Shown here: positions 24,354-33,427 of the stretch, in pieces
How positions within the stretch are numbered: position 1 is the stretch's first letter
How the letters are laid out: the number at the start of each line of letters is the position of its first letter
Assembly: GCF_016901135.1 (NCBI RefSeq)
Contig: NZ_JAFEVL010000051.1
Coordinates: 1 to 61,756 of the forward strand
Reading direction: 5' to 3'
DNA length: 61,756 nucleotides
DNA from: Martinezella lusitana
Lineage (GTDB): Bacteria; Pseudomonadota; Alphaproteobacteria; Rhizobiales; Rhizobiaceae
The notes under the pieces: generated by a model
What the model was told of the DNA's origin: nothing
Seen by the model: only the letters and a program-made list of their open reading frames with translations
Databases searched by the model: none
Made by a program: the position numbers and the translations under genes

Positions 24354-25826
24354 ATGACAACTCAGAGCACCCCTCTCGTGGGGACATCTCCGGCGGCGGC
24401 CTCTGCTGACGAGGCCGCGTCGCTTCGCCCGACATTGGGCGCCGTTCGCCTGATCTTCTTGATCGTCGCCGCTGCCGCGCCGATGGCAGGCGTTCTGGGC
24501 GTCGTTCCGGTCGCCTTTGCCTTCGGCAATGGCATGGGCTTGCCGCTGACCTTCCTGGCGGCGGCCGTCATTCTCGGCCTTTTCACGGTCGGCTATAACG
24601 CCATGAGCAAGGAAGTCGTCAATGTCGGTGCGTTCTATGCCTATATCGCCCGCGGTTTCGGGGGCGTCGTCGGGCTGGGAGCGGCCTTTCTGGCGCTGCT
24701 TGCTTATCTGGTCTTCGTTTGCGGCGTGGTCGGCTATTTCTCGTTCTTCGCGAAGGTCGCGCTGGCCGATGTTTTCGGCATAGAGGTGCATTGGGTTGTG
24801 CCGGCAGCCTTCGCCCTGGTCGTCGCAGCTTTCCTCGGATATCGCCGGATCGATTTCAGCTCGCGGATGCTCGCGGTACTGCTTTCGGTCGAGTTTGCCG
24901 TGCTGCTGGCGCTCAATGTCAGCATCGTCGGCACGAAGGGGATCGCCGCCTTTCCGTCCGGCGTGCTGAGCCTCGATGCCGTCTGGAGCGGCGCGCCGGG
25001 CATCGCCATAATGCTCGCCTTCACCTGTTTCATCGGCGTGGAATCGGCCGCCCTCTATGCGGAGGAAACCCATTCGCCCTCGCGCACGATCGGCATCGCC
25101 ACCTTCGGCGCGGTTCTGCTGACGTCGGTCTTCTATTTCATGACCACATGGATCACCATCGGCGCGGTCGGCCCGGATGTGCAGGCCGTGGCGCAGCAGC
25201 AGGTTGCGGAACTCTACTTCAACCTCGGCAACCAATATGTCGGCGGCTTCGCCACGAAGATCATGATGGTGTTCCTTGCGACAAGCATGTTCGCCACCCA
25301 TCTGGCGATTCACAATGTTTGCAGCCGCTATATATTCGCACTCGGCCGGCAGGCCTGCCTGCCCGCCTTCCTGGGGCGTCCTCACCCGGTCTATGCCTCC
25401 CCGCATGCCGCGAGCGTGGTGGTGACCCTGGTCACCGTCGCCGTTGTCGGCATCGCCGTTCTCCTCGGTCTCGATCCGCTTCTCCAGCTCGGGGCGGTCG
25501 GCATCGGCTTCGGTACGGTCGGAGTCATCGCGCTTCAGGCTATCACCAGCGTTGCCGTCATCGCCTATTTTCGCCGCAAGGGACGCTCGCACTGGTGGAC
25601 GACGGTCCTCGCACCGCTTGCAAGCTTTTTCGGCCTTGCGGCCACGGTTATCCTGGCGGTCAAGAATTTCGATCTCCTGACCGGGTTCCAGAACGCCGTC
25701 GTCCTGTCGCTGCCCGCGCTGCTGGTCATAGCCTTCCTGGCGGGCGGCGCTTATGCCGGCTGGCTCAAGCGCAATCGCCCGTCCGCTTATGCGGCCATCA
25801 CCGACGAATTCCACTCCGGCGCCTAA
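24354..25826 (+). CDS. APC-family amino-acid/amine permease
   Basis: The 490-aa membrane protein has about 12 helices and is clearly related to the permease at 16787: LIVAAAAPMAGVLGVVPVAF in helix 1, SKEVVNVGAFYAYIARGFGG, and FIGVESAALYAEETHSPSRT. The start at 24354 has a GGAGGAAA SD. The plus frame is open far upstream through the SDR gene, but that part is a shadow. It probably imports the amino alcohol or amine handled by the two enzymes downstream. Confidence 0.9.
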   Translation: MTTQSTPLVGTSPAAASADEAASLRPTLGAVRLIFLIVAAAAPMAGVLGVVPVAFAFGNGMGLPLTFLAAAVILGLFTVGYNAMSKEVVNVGAFYAYIARGFGGVVGLGAAFLALLAYLVFVCGVVGYFSFFAKVALADVFGIEVHWVVPAAFALVVAAFLGYRRIDFSSRMLAVLLSVEFAVLLALNVSIVGTKGIAAFPSGVLSLDAVWSGAPGIAIMLAFTCFIGVESAALYAEETHSPSRTIGIATFGAVLLTSVFYFMTTWITIGAVGPDVQAVAQQQVAELYFNLGNQYVGGFATKIMMVFLATSMFATHLAIHNVCSRYIFALGRQACLPAFLGRPHPVYASPHAASVVVTLVTVAVVGIAVLLGLDPLLQLGAVGIGFGTVGVIALQAITSVAVIAYFRRKGRSHWWTTVLAPLASFFGLAATVILAVKNFDLLTGFQNAVVLSLPALLVIAFLAGGAYAGWLKRNRPSAYAAITDEFHSGA

Positions 25827-25865
25827 CGGGCGCCGGAAGCCCCCGAACGCAGAAAGTCAACAACC

Positions 25866-27137
25866 ATGCTCAACCAGAAAGATCTCCTTGAGAGACGGTA
25901 TTCGGTGCTCGGCCGGCATTCGCCGCTGTTTTACGATGAACCTCTGCATCTCGTGCGCGGCAATGGCGTCTGGGTCGAGGATGCCAGCGGGCGCCGTTAT
26001 CTCGACGTTTACAACAATGTTCCGCATGTCGGCCATTGCCATCCCGACGTCGTCGAGGCCCTGTGCCGGCAGGCCGGGATGATCAACATCCACACGCGCT
26101 ATCTGCATGAAAACGTGGTGGCCTATGCCGAGCGCCTGACCGCGACGTTGCACGCGGACCTGTCCGTGGCGATGCTGACCTGCACCGGTACTGAGGCGAA
26201 CGAGCTGGCGTTGCGCATCGCCCGCTTTATCACTGGTGGCGAAGGCATCATCGTCAGCGATTTCAGCTATCACGGAAATTCGGCGAGCCTCGCGGCCGCC
26301 ACGACCGGCCTGCCCGCGCCCGAGGCGCTGGGGCCGCATGTCCGCGCGGTGCCGATCCCCGATCTCCACCATGCCGACGCGGATTCGGAAGCGCTGGCGC
26401 GGGACTACGCGACCCGCGTCGACGAGGCGGTGCGTTCGTTGCAGGCCGCGGGCTACAAGCCCGCGGCGATCCTCCTCGACACGATTTTTTCGACCGAGGG
26501 CCTGCCGCTCTTGCCGAAGACCTATCTCGAACAAGCCGTCGCCCATGTCCGCGCCGCCGGCGGGCTGTTCATCGCCGACGAGGTGCAGCCGGGCCTCGGC
26601 CGCATGGGGGATCACATGTGGGGGCATCAGGCTTTCGATGTCGTTCCCGACTTCGTGACGATGGGAAAGTCGCTCGGCAACGGCCACCCGCTGGCCGCGC
26701 TGGTCACACGGCCGGATTATCTCGACTCCTTTGCCGCCGAAGCGCTCTACTTCAACACCTTTGCCGGCAATCCCGTGTCTGCCGCCGTCGGAAGCGCGGT
26801 GCTTGACGTCATTGAGCAGGAAGACCTCATGGGCAATGCGCGCCGGGTCGGCGCCTATCTCCAGAAGGGTCTTCGCGCGCTTCCGGAGCGTCATGGCCGA
26901 ATCGCCAGCGTGCGGGGCAGGGGGCTGTTCTTCGGGTTGGAATTCCTGACCGAGACAAAGGCTCCGGCTGCCGCCGAAACCCGGCGCCTGATCGATCTCA
27001 TGCGCGAGCGCGGGGTGCTGATCAGCAAGATTGGCCCGCACGACAACATTCTGAAGATGCGGCCGCCGCTGCCCTTCTCATTGGAAAATGCCGATCTGCT
27101 GCTTTCGACACTTGATGACGCCATCGCCAGGATCTGA
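25866..27137 (+). CDS. Class III PLP enzyme, aminotransferase or amino-alcohol-phosphate phospho-lyase
   Basis: The 423-aa fold-type I PLP enzyme has LLERRYSVLGRHSPLFYDEP near the start, LDVYNNVPHVGHCHPDVVEA, CTGTEANELALRIARFI, the cofactor Asp in FIADEVQPGLGRMG and the Schiff-base Lys at about residue 268 in TMGKSLGNGHP. The N-terminal text is closest, in my memory, to ethanolamine-phosphate and 5-phosphohydroxylysine phospho-lyases (AGXT2L types), which are class III members that eliminate phosphate and ammonia. An APH-type kinase gene follows 8 nt downstream, as expected for such a pathway. A plain omega-transaminase remains possible. Confidence 0.85.
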   Translation: MLNQKDLLERRYSVLGRHSPLFYDEPLHLVRGNGVWVEDASGRRYLDVYNNVPHVGHCHPDVVEALCRQAGMINIHTRYLHENVVAYAERLTATLHADLSVAMLTCTGTEANELALRIARFITGGEGIIVSDFSYHGNSASLAAATTGLPAPEALGPHVRAVPIPDLHHADADSEALARDYATRVDEAVRSLQAAGYKPAAILLDTIFSTEGLPLLPKTYLEQAVAHVRAAGGLFIADEVQPGLGRMGDHMWGHQAFDVVPDFVTMGKSLGNGHPLAALVTRPDYLDSFAAEALYFNTFAGNPVSAAVGSAVLDVIEQEDLMGNARRVGAYLQKGLRALPERHGRIASVRGRGLFFGLEFLTETKAPAAAETRRLIDLMRERGVLISKIGPHDNILKMRPPLPFSLENADLLLSTLDDAIARI

Positions 27138-27145
27138 GGCCGACA

Positions 27146-28156
27146 ATGACTGAAACCAACACACCTGTTCTCGACAAACAACTGGCCGCCATGAACGAGG
27201 CCGCCGAGCGCGCTCTTGCCAGCTGGCCCGGCCGATTCCGGGATATGACGTTGGTCAAATATCGCGAAAACGCGGTTTACAGCCTTTATGACGATGCTGG
27301 ACAGCGTTTTGCCCTGCGCGTTCACCGCCCCGGCTATCATTCGGATGCGGAATTGCGGTCGGAACTGCTATGGATGTCCGCGCTCGCGACGGCCGGTGTT
27401 CCAGTTCCGGGCATCGTTCCGACGCGCGATGGCGCGCTGTTCGTGAAGGTCAAGCTGCCGGAGAGGCCGGTCATGCAGATAGACATGCTGGTGTGGCTTG
27501 CCGGCCAGCCGATCGGCAGCATTGAGGATATCGGCGCCTCGAATACAGAGGCGCTTCGCGACCACTATGTCAAGGCCGGCGTGCTCGCTGCACAGCTGCA
27601 CAATTTCGGCGAAGGCTGGCAGATGCCGGACGGCTTTGCCCGCCACGCCTGGGATGCCGGCGGATTGATCGGCGAGGACCCGTTCTGGGGAAAATTCCGG
27701 GAACTTCCGGCGCTCGCCGAACACCGCGGTCTCATCGAGACCGCCTGCCGCAAAGCAGAAACTGAGTTGGCGGCACTCGGCCGTCGGGCTTCGGTTTACG
27801 GGCTGATCCACGCCGATTTCGTGCCCGAAAACCTGCTGCACGCCGACGGGTCGCTGCTACTGATCGATTTCGACGATGCCGGCTTCGGCTGGCATATGTT
27901 CGAGTTGGCGACGGCGCTCTATTTCTATCTCGATACGCCCCATTATGATGCGGTCCGCGATGCGCTGGTCGCCGGCTATCGCTCGGAGCGCGCGCTTTCG
28001 GATGCCCATTGGGCGCAATTGCCGCTCTTCCTCCTGCTGCGCAGCATCACCTATCTCAGCTGGGTGCACACGCGCAGGGAAACGGAAACCGCGCAGGAAC
28101 TCACGCCGATGTTCGTCGAGCGAACGGTGGAGCTTGCCCGGCGCTACCTGATGTAA
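27146..28156 (+). CDS. APH-family small-molecule kinase (hydroxylysine/amino-alcohol kinase-like)
   Basis: The 336-aa protein has the aminoglycoside/choline kinase fold. The N-lobe has YRENAVYSLYDDAGQRFALR as nucleotide-binding loop and strand. The Brenner motif HADFVPENLL puts the catalytic Asp at about residue 224 and the metal Asn near 229. LLLIDFDDAGFGW is the second metal-binding Asp segment. Coupling to a class III PLP enzyme and an APC permease suggests phosphorylation of an amino alcohol such as hydroxylysine, ethanolamine or aminopropanol before elimination (inference). Resistance to aminoglycosides is unlikely in this context. Confidence 0.85.
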   Translation: MTETNTPVLDKQLAAMNEAAERALASWPGRFRDMTLVKYRENAVYSLYDDAGQRFALRVHRPGYHSDAELRSELLWMSALATAGVPVPGIVPTRDGALFVKVKLPERPVMQIDMLVWLAGQPIGSIEDIGASNTEALRDHYVKAGVLAAQLHNFGEGWQMPDGFARHAWDAGGLIGEDPFWGKFRELPALAEHRGLIETACRKAETELAALGRRASVYGLIHADFVPENLLHADGSLLLIDFDDAGFGWHMFELATALYFYLDTPHYDAVRDALVAGYRSERALSDAHWAQLPLFLLLRSITYLSWVHTRRETETAQELTPMFVERTVELARRYLM

Positions 28157-28180
28157 AGCGCTGCGTGCGGCAGGGACGAT

Positions 28181-28220
28181 AAGGCCTGCGGGACATTGCT
28201 ACCCGCCGGCCTTTGTTATT
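28181..28220. terminator. Bidirectional terminator between kinase and LuxR genes
   Basis: AAGGCCTGCGGG (28181-28192) pairs with CCCGCCGGCCTT (28202-28213), with one mismatch, around a 9-nt loop, followed by TGTTATTT. It lies in the 83-nt spacer of two convergent operons. Confidence 0.75.
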
Positions 28221-28239
28221 TGCGTGGGGCGGCCGCGGC

Positions 28240-29343
28240 TCAGGTCTTCAGCTTCAGGACGCTGGCGATCTGGCCCTTGTCGTGCATGCCGAGCTTCTTG
28301 TAGGCGCAGCGCAGATAGTGGCGCACGGTAGTGGGCGATATGCTCATGCGCCGCGCGACTTCCTTGTAGGAGATGCCTTCCCCGAAATACCGAACCGTCG
28401 TCAGTTCCTGCGGACTCAGCCGATCCAGCAGCGAGCGTGGGCGCGACTCGACGAGATAAAGGCCGGCCACCTTGGACAGGCGGATATGGATGGTGTTTCC
28501 GACGAAGGGGATGGAGCTGCGGTGCCGAAGCTGGTCGATCAGCGCGTCCGGCAGCTTTGCACCCATCCAATCCGGCCACTCGCTGGCGAGCGTATGGGCG
28601 AAGCTGTCGTCCATCTGATGCAGAACCCCGTAGCTGTCGCAGATGGCGCGGGCGGTGGTGTTCATCGTCTCGGCCTGAAGCCCCGCAAGGTGGCTTGAGC
28701 GATTGATCTCGCGGGCCGCCGCCAAATGGGGAATGATCTCTTCTATCCTCTGCTTTTCCTCCGCCGAGAACGGCCGGTTGAGCGCATGCCGATAGATCGA
28801 GAGGAAGGTGCTGAGGCCGAACCGGTTGTCCAGCGTGCAGATGCGCAGCATGTAGGCGAGCCCATATCTCCCCGCCCAATCGCGAAAGCGCAGGTCGATA
28901 TTTGCATCTAGGACGGAGGCAACTGCCGCCTTGCCCTGGATAAGCGCGTTGAAATCGCCGAGCGGGTCGCAATGGCGAACCTGCTTCCAGTCGGTGAAGA
29001 ACTGATCGGGCAGGCCGAAGAGGAAGCTGTTGTGGGTGATCGGCCCTGCCGGCGTCAGGGTGGCGACGCCGGTCCAGGCGGTATCGAAAGGCACATAGGC
29101 GGTGAGCAGCCGCAGGAACGTTTTTTCAAACTCGCTGATCTCGGATCGGAGGGCGGCGCCATAGAGATCGAGCAACAGCAGGCTGAGCCCGCTTGCGGCC
29201 GCATCCGTCGCGGAAAGCGCGCCATAGAAATCAAGGCGGCGCGGAGGACGTTCGACCCACATGGCATCCTCGAGCACGACCGGGTCCGGCAGCTCCTTTA
29301 GAACCTCCTCATTGCGCCGCCCAACATCCCCGATATTCAACAT
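28240..29343 (-). CDS. LuxR-type HTH transcriptional regulator
   Basis: The 367-aa protein has a long N-terminal domain of unknown ligand and a C-terminal LuxR HTH at about residues 300-360 (DRLSPQELTTVRYFGEGISY, KEVARRMSISPTTVRHYLRC). I choose the ATG at 29343 because GGGGAGG precedes it; the frame remains open upstream to 29499 without an SD. No autoinducer-binding signature is evident, so it is not an obvious quorum sensor. It follows the deacetylase and MFS genes on the same strand and probably regulates them or the adjacent amine operon. Confidence 0.85.
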   Translation of the reverse strand: MLNIGDVGRRNEEVLKELPDPVVLEDAMWVERPPRRLDFYGALSATDAAASGLSLLLLDLYGAALRSEISEFEKTFLRLLTAYVPFDTAWTGVATLTPAGPITHNSFLFGLPDQFFTDWKQVRHCDPLGDFNALIQGKAAVASVLDANIDLRFRDWAGRYGLAYMLRICTLDNRFGLSTFLSIYRHALNRPFSAEEKQRIEEIIPHLAAAREINRSSHLAGLQAETMNTTARAICDSYGVLHQMDDSFAHTLASEWPDWMGAKLPDALIDQLRHRSSIPFVGNTIHIRLSKVAGLYLVESRPRSLLDRLSPQELTTVRYFGEGISYKEVARRMSISPTTVRHYLRCAYKKLGMHDKGQIASVLKLKT

Positions 29344-29535
29344 CCGCCTCCCCGCGCTGGACCAGCGTTTATCGTAAATCACCGACCCGAAGCCAGGTTT
29401 GGCTGCCGATCTTGCGCTCGCTTCCGTCCCCAGACAAGCCGCATTCCGCGGAAAAGCGGCCCGCCGGCGCGATGTTGCGCTACGGGCCGGCTGGGCCACG
29501 TCGCTGGCCTCTGGGTAGACTGCGGCCAGACGGGT

Positions 29536-30645
29536 TTAGAGCTCGAACGAGTTGGCAAGCTCATCGATGAGCTGGCGCTGGAAGGCAACGAGCCGTTCCT
29601 CCGGTTGCCAGGCGATGGCCATGTCGAGCATCGGGTCTTCCACCGCCGTCCGGATGCCGGACAAGGCCTCCACGACGGCATGGCCGCAGAACGGCACATA
29701 GGCCTCCGCGTATCCGCCCTCATGCACGATCGTCAGCCGGCCGCTGCAATGCCGATCCGCCGCATCGAGAACGAGTTCGGTCATCGCACGGTAGCTTTCG
29801 CTGTAAAGCAGCATGCGGGCCAGCGGATCGACGGCATTGGCGTCGAGGCCGCTTGCGACCACGATCAGCTCCGGGCGGAAGGCGTCGAGCGCCGGCATGA
29901 CGATGCGCTTGAAGGCATGGAGATAGGCCTCGTGACCGCCGCCGGAGAGAAGCGGAATGTTGATGTTGGCGCCGAGGCCCTTGCCGCTGCCGCGTTCGTC
30001 GGAGCCGCTGTAGCCCGGCGGAAAGCAACGGTCCTGGTGCAGGGAAATCGTCAGCGTGTTCGGGTCTTCGTAATAGATCGACTGTGTGCCGTTGCCATGA
30101 TGCACGTCCCAGTCGATGACGGCGACGCGCTCGATGCCATGCCGGGCGCGTGCGGCCTCGATGGCGATCGGAATATTGGCCAACAGGCAGAAGCCCATCG
30201 GGCGATCCCGCAGGCAGTGGTGTCCCGGCGGGCGCGAAAGCGAAAAGGCATTGCGCACCTCGCCTTTCAGCACCGCGTCGAGCGCGCCGATGGCAAGCCC
30301 CGCCGAGAGGGCCGCGATTTCGTAGCTGCCCTTGCCGAAGGGGGCGAGATTGCCGAGATCGCCGCCGGTCGTATCGCTCAGCGCCTTGAACTGCCTGATG
30401 TAGTTGATGGGGTGGATGCGCAGGAGATCGTCTTCCGATGCGGGCGGTGCCGAGCGCACGTCGAGCGCTGCCGCAAGGCCGGAAAACTGGATCAACGACA
30501 GCAGCCTGCGCTTTGAGTCGGGGGATTCCGCGTAGCCGCTGGCCGAGGGAGGCTGCACCCAGCCTCCGATCGGGAAGAAGAGGGCGTGGCTGCCGCCGCT
30601 GTGCCAGAAGGTGCGTTCGTCGGTAAAGAGGGCTGTCTTGAGCAT
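29536..30645 (-). CDS. Histone-deacetylase-family amidohydrolase (acetylpolyamine amidohydrolase-like)
   Basis: The 369-aa protein has the class II HDAC/APAH core: FSLSRPPGHHCLRDRPMGFC with the catalytic His pair, VAVIDWDVHHGNGTQSIYYE with zinc Asp and His, ISLHQDRCFPPGYSGSDERG, and VVASGLDANAVDPLARM with the second zinc Asp. Bacterial relatives deacetylate acetylpolyamines or other N-acetyl amines. The start at 30645 (MLKTALFTDERTFWHSGG) matches family N-termini. An MFS transporter gene lies 52 nt upstream in the same direction, so import of an acetylated amine followed by deacetylation is likely. Confidence 0.9.
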   Translation of the reverse strand: MLKTALFTDERTFWHSGGSHALFFPIGGWVQPPSASGYAESPDSKRRLLSLIQFSGLAAALDVRSAPPASEDDLLRIHPINYIRQFKALSDTTGGDLGNLAPFGKGSYEIAALSAGLAIGALDAVLKGEVRNAFSLSRPPGHHCLRDRPMGFCLLANIPIAIEAARARHGIERVAVIDWDVHHGNGTQSIYYEDPNTLTISLHQDRCFPPGYSGSDERGSGKGLGANINIPLLSGGGHEAYLHAFKRIVMPALDAFRPELIVVASGLDANAVDPLARMLLYSESYRAMTELVLDAADRHCSGRLTIVHEGGYAEAYVPFCGHAVVEALSGIRTAVEDPMLDMAIAWQPEERLVAFQRQLIDELANSFEL

Positions 30646-30697
30646 GGATTTTCTCTCTGATGTCTCTGTGGGTCGGTGGAGGGGGCAAACGATCGAA

Positions 30698-31870
30698 TCA
30701 GGCTCTGTCCGGCTGCCCCTTGCGCTCGACATGGAATAGGAAGGCGAGGGAGATCAGGCAGGCGACCGTCGCGGCGACGAAGACTGAGCCAAGCCCCCAT
30801 CCGGTATCGAGCATCACCCCGGCGATCAGCGGACCGACGGCCAGTCCTAGGCCAATGACCAGCGTCAGGGACGCAACCAGCCGGCCGGTTCCGTCGCTCT
30901 TGGCGACGACCGCGAGGATCAAGGGCAGCACGAAGGTCCATGCGAACTTGAAGGCAAAGACGGCGATGGAATAGCCGGTCGCGGTGGGGTGGGTGGCAAG
31001 GACGATCAGGGAAACCGCGAGGATTGCGTAGCCGGCGATCAGCATCGCCTTGCGCTCCACCCGGCTGCCGATGAACGAGGCAATCAGCGCACCGACAATG
31101 CCCATGATGGTAGCGACGCTCAGAACCTTGCCCGTGTCGGCGTCGTTCAGGCCGGCATTGGTTGCTGCCGCGCTGGCGAATGTCCACACGCCGCCGATGG
31201 CAATATAGAAGGCGAGCACGCCGGCAATAGCGAGGATGGCGATGCTGATCGACTGGGATTGCGGGATGGCCGCCCCGCGCGCCGCATCCGGCCGGGTGGT
31301 GTCGAACCCACGGCAGAGCGGCGCGGCGATCGCCCCCAGCGCGGCAAGCGCGACGTAGAACGACCGCAGGCCATAGGCCGAAAACAAATAGGGCAAGAGG
31401 AAAAGCCCGACCGCACCGGCGACAAGCTGCCCGACTACCCACAGGCCGAACGTCCTGTCATGGTTTTTGCTGGTGGCGGCGCTGGTCATGCACAGCACCA
31501 TCAAGGTGCCGCCGCCAAGGGCGGTGACGGCCCGCAGGGCGAGCAGGGCGGCAAAGCCGGGCATCAACAGGGCGGTCAGCAGGTTGCCGAGGCAGAAGAT
31601 GGCAAGCGAAAACGCGGCGACGCGGCGGGCGTCCATGCGCCCGAGCCAGAGATAGGAGGGCAGCGTCGCGCAGCTGAACGCTCCGAGTTCGACGAAGAAA
31701 TACGTGCCGATCTCTGATGCGCTGAGGCCGAGCTGGACGCCGAGCTGCGCGGCAACGGCCGGTGCGACAAGAAGCACAAGCGGCGTGATGGCGGCAAATG
31801 TCACCAGCGCCGCGAGGGTGGATTTACCGAAGACGGGCGCGGCCGTTGAGGTGAAGGACGGCGAGGTCAT
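30698..31870 (-). CDS. MFS transporter
   Basis: The 390-aa protein has 12 predicted hydrophobic helices and a short central loop (FDTTRPDAARGAAIPQSQ). The classical MFS inter-helix motif is degenerate (LWLGRMDARRV between helices 2 and 3). The ATG at 31870 follows GGGGAGG. It is the first gene of a minus-strand unit with the HDAC-family amidohydrolase and the LuxR regulator, so it probably imports the amide or acetylated amine they process. Direction of transport is not provable from sequence. Confidence 0.82.
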   Translation of the reverse strand: MTSPSFTSTAAPVFGKSTLAALVTFAAITPLVLLVAPAVAAQLGVQLGLSASEIGTYFFVELGAFSCATLPSYLWLGRMDARRVAAFSLAIFCLGNLLTALLMPGFAALLALRAVTALGGGTLMVLCMTSAATSKNHDRTFGLWVVGQLVAGAVGLFLLPYLFSAYGLRSFYVALAALGAIAAPLCRGFDTTRPDAARGAAIPQSQSISIAILAIAGVLAFYIAIGGVWTFASAAATNAGLNDADTGKVLSVATIMGIVGALIASFIGSRVERKAMLIAGYAILAVSLIVLATHPTATGYSIAVFAFKFAWTFVLPLILAVVAKSDGTGRLVASLTLVIGLGLAVGPLIAGVMLDTGWGLGSVFVAATVACLISLAFLFHVERKGQPDRA

Positions 31871-32354
31871 GGTCTTGCCTCCCCGGGGATAGGCGCATGT
31901 GGCGGGCATGGTTTGAAGCGCGGCTGCGCGAGTCGTGTCGGACTGGTGTTCATCTTCTTTAACCCCCTTGGTGTTCTTGTCGTTGTCCCCGGAGCCATTG
32001 GCGCCCAGGGTCGGCCTGTCATTGTCCGGGTCGCCGGACCGACGGCCAGACGTTCAGATGAACGAGGTCGAATCGGCCCTGTGCCAATGCGGGAAGCGAA
32101 ATTTATTGCTTTCTAAAAGAGGAATGCGGCAGGGACGGCCGATTCGATTGCTCGAGGTGTTTCCGGTCCCCTCCATTTGAACGGGGAGGGCGTCTTGCGG
32201 TGGCGGGGTCAGCCGGAGAGGCGTTGCCTCGGCGATCGCGACCTTGCAACCATGCTTTCATGGTCGAGATTGTGAAATCGGAGTATCGCAGCCTGGCTCT
32301 TTGGCTTATTCAGTCCGTCGAGCCCGATGGCACGATCATGAGCGAGGTCCCTTT
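31871..32354. other. Long divergent spacer between MFS and PaaX genes
   Basis: About 480 bp carry no recognisable gene. The plus frames at 31913-32116, 31935-32180 and 32200-32427 look random and lack SDs. Promoters for both flanking genes must lie here, but I could not identify a convincing operator. Confidence 0.5.
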
Positions 32355-33245
32355 TTGCCGGGAAATGACAGGAACGGAACATCGTTTGCGGCGGAGCTGC
32401 AGGCAATCCTCGAGGAATGCCCGTTGAAGGCGGCCGGCTTTATCGTCACCATCTATGGCGACGTGGTGGAGCCGCGCGGGGGAGTGGTCTGGACCGGCAA
32501 TCTCGTCGACATCTGTGCCGACGTCGGCATCAGCGAAACTCTGGTGCGGACGGCGGTTTCCCGTCTTGTCGCCGCCGGCCAGTTGTCCGGCGAGCGGGAA
32601 GGCCGCCGTAGTTTCTATCGGCTGGCCGCGCCGGCGCGGGCGGAATTTGCCGCGGCCGCCCGGCTGCTGTTCGGACCGCCGGAGCCGGCGGACTGGCATT
32701 TCGTGCAGTTGACGGGTGCGAAGCCGGACGAGGCGATGCAGGTGCTGGAGCGCGCCGGCCATGCGCGGCTGGGGCCGAGGCTCGCGGTCGGGGCACGTGC
32801 GATGCCGCCCTTCACGCAATCGTCCGTCGTCTTCCGCGCTGAGGTGGTCAGCGGGGAAGGGGAACTCTGCGCGTTTGCCGCCGATCACTGGAACCTCGAA
32901 CACCATGCCGAAGCCTATCGCGGCTTCCTCTCCCGCTTGGGGCGCCTCGGTGATCTCTTGTCGGGCAGTTTACGGCTGAGCCCGTCGGAAAGCCTTGTGG
33001 CCCGGTTGTTGCTCGTGCACCAGTTTCGTCTGGTCGTGCTGCGCGATCCGCGCCTGCCGCAGGCGGCGCTGCCGGCCACCTGGCCCGGCGAGGAGGCGAG
33101 GGCGCTGTTCGCCCGTCTCTATCTGCGGCTCTCTCCCGATGCGGACCTGCATGTCGCGCGCAATTTCGTAACCGCGGACGGCGCATTGCCCGAGGCGAGC
33201 GAGGCGACGTTGCGTCGCTTGTCGCTGCTGGCTGATGTGGCCTAG
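32355..33245 (+). CDS. paaX: PaaX-type phenylacetyl-CoA-responsive repressor
   Basis: The protein has the PaaX architecture: an N-terminal winged helix (GFIVTIYGDVVEPRGGVVWT, GISETLVRTAVSRLVAAGQL, GRRSFYRLA) and a C-terminal domain (LLLVHQFRLVVLRDPRLPQA, then ARALFARLYLRLSP). In E. coli PaaX represses paa promoters until phenylacetyl-CoA binds. The frame is open from 32244. I prefer a TTG at 32355 preceded by GAGG, giving 296 aa, close to the family length. It precedes the paaJ-ABCDE operon in the same direction with 182 bp between. The start is uncertain. Confidence 0.85.
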   Translation: MPGNDRNGTSFAAELQAILEECPLKAAGFIVTIYGDVVEPRGGVVWTGNLVDICADVGISETLVRTAVSRLVAAGQLSGEREGRRSFYRLAAPARAEFAAAARLLFGPPEPADWHFVQLTGAKPDEAMQVLERAGHARLGPRLAVGARAMPPFTQSSVVFRAEVVSGEGELCAFAADHWNLEHHAEAYRGFLSRLGRLGDLLSGSLRLSPSESLVARLLLVHQFRLVVLRDPRLPQAALPATWPGEEARALFARLYLRLSPDADLHVARNFVTADGALPEASEATLRRLSLLADVA

Positions 33246-33331
33246 CGCGCATTTAACGCGGAAAATCCGGCTCTTGTGCTATGCTAAAATGCTGGCGCGA
33301 TAAAACATCACAAAAATCTGAGAAATTACCA

Positions 33332-33377
33332 TTGATTTGTGACGCATTGAGTGCTAAATGGTGACCGATCGGTCGGT
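33332..33377 (+). promoter_or_regulatory. paa operon promoter with PaaR-type operator ACCGATCGGTCGGT
   Basis: TTGATT (33332-33337) and CTAAAT (33354-33359) form a possible -35/-10 pair with 16-bp spacing. ACCGATCGGTCGGT (33364-33377) follows directly, where a repressor would block initiation. A related site (ACTGACCGGCCGGT on the minus strand) lies at 45808-45821 between paaG and paaN. ACCGNCCGGTCGGT-like palindromes are typical of TetR-type regulators of CoA-linked catabolism. Confidence 0.6.
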
Positions 33378-33427
33378 TAATCCTTCGATGAGGGGATGAT
33401 CGGCCCGCGCATAGGGAGGAAGCCTGC

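Noticed and set aside
24339..25814. 491-codon minus-strand frame opposite the second APC permease
   Set aside because: Highly charged low-complexity composition and full overlap with a clear transporter gene show it is a shadow.
32168..32191. CCCTCC/GGAGGG arms as a terminator upstream of paaX
   Set aside because: The loop is 10 nt, the stem only 6 bp and no T-run follows on either strand.
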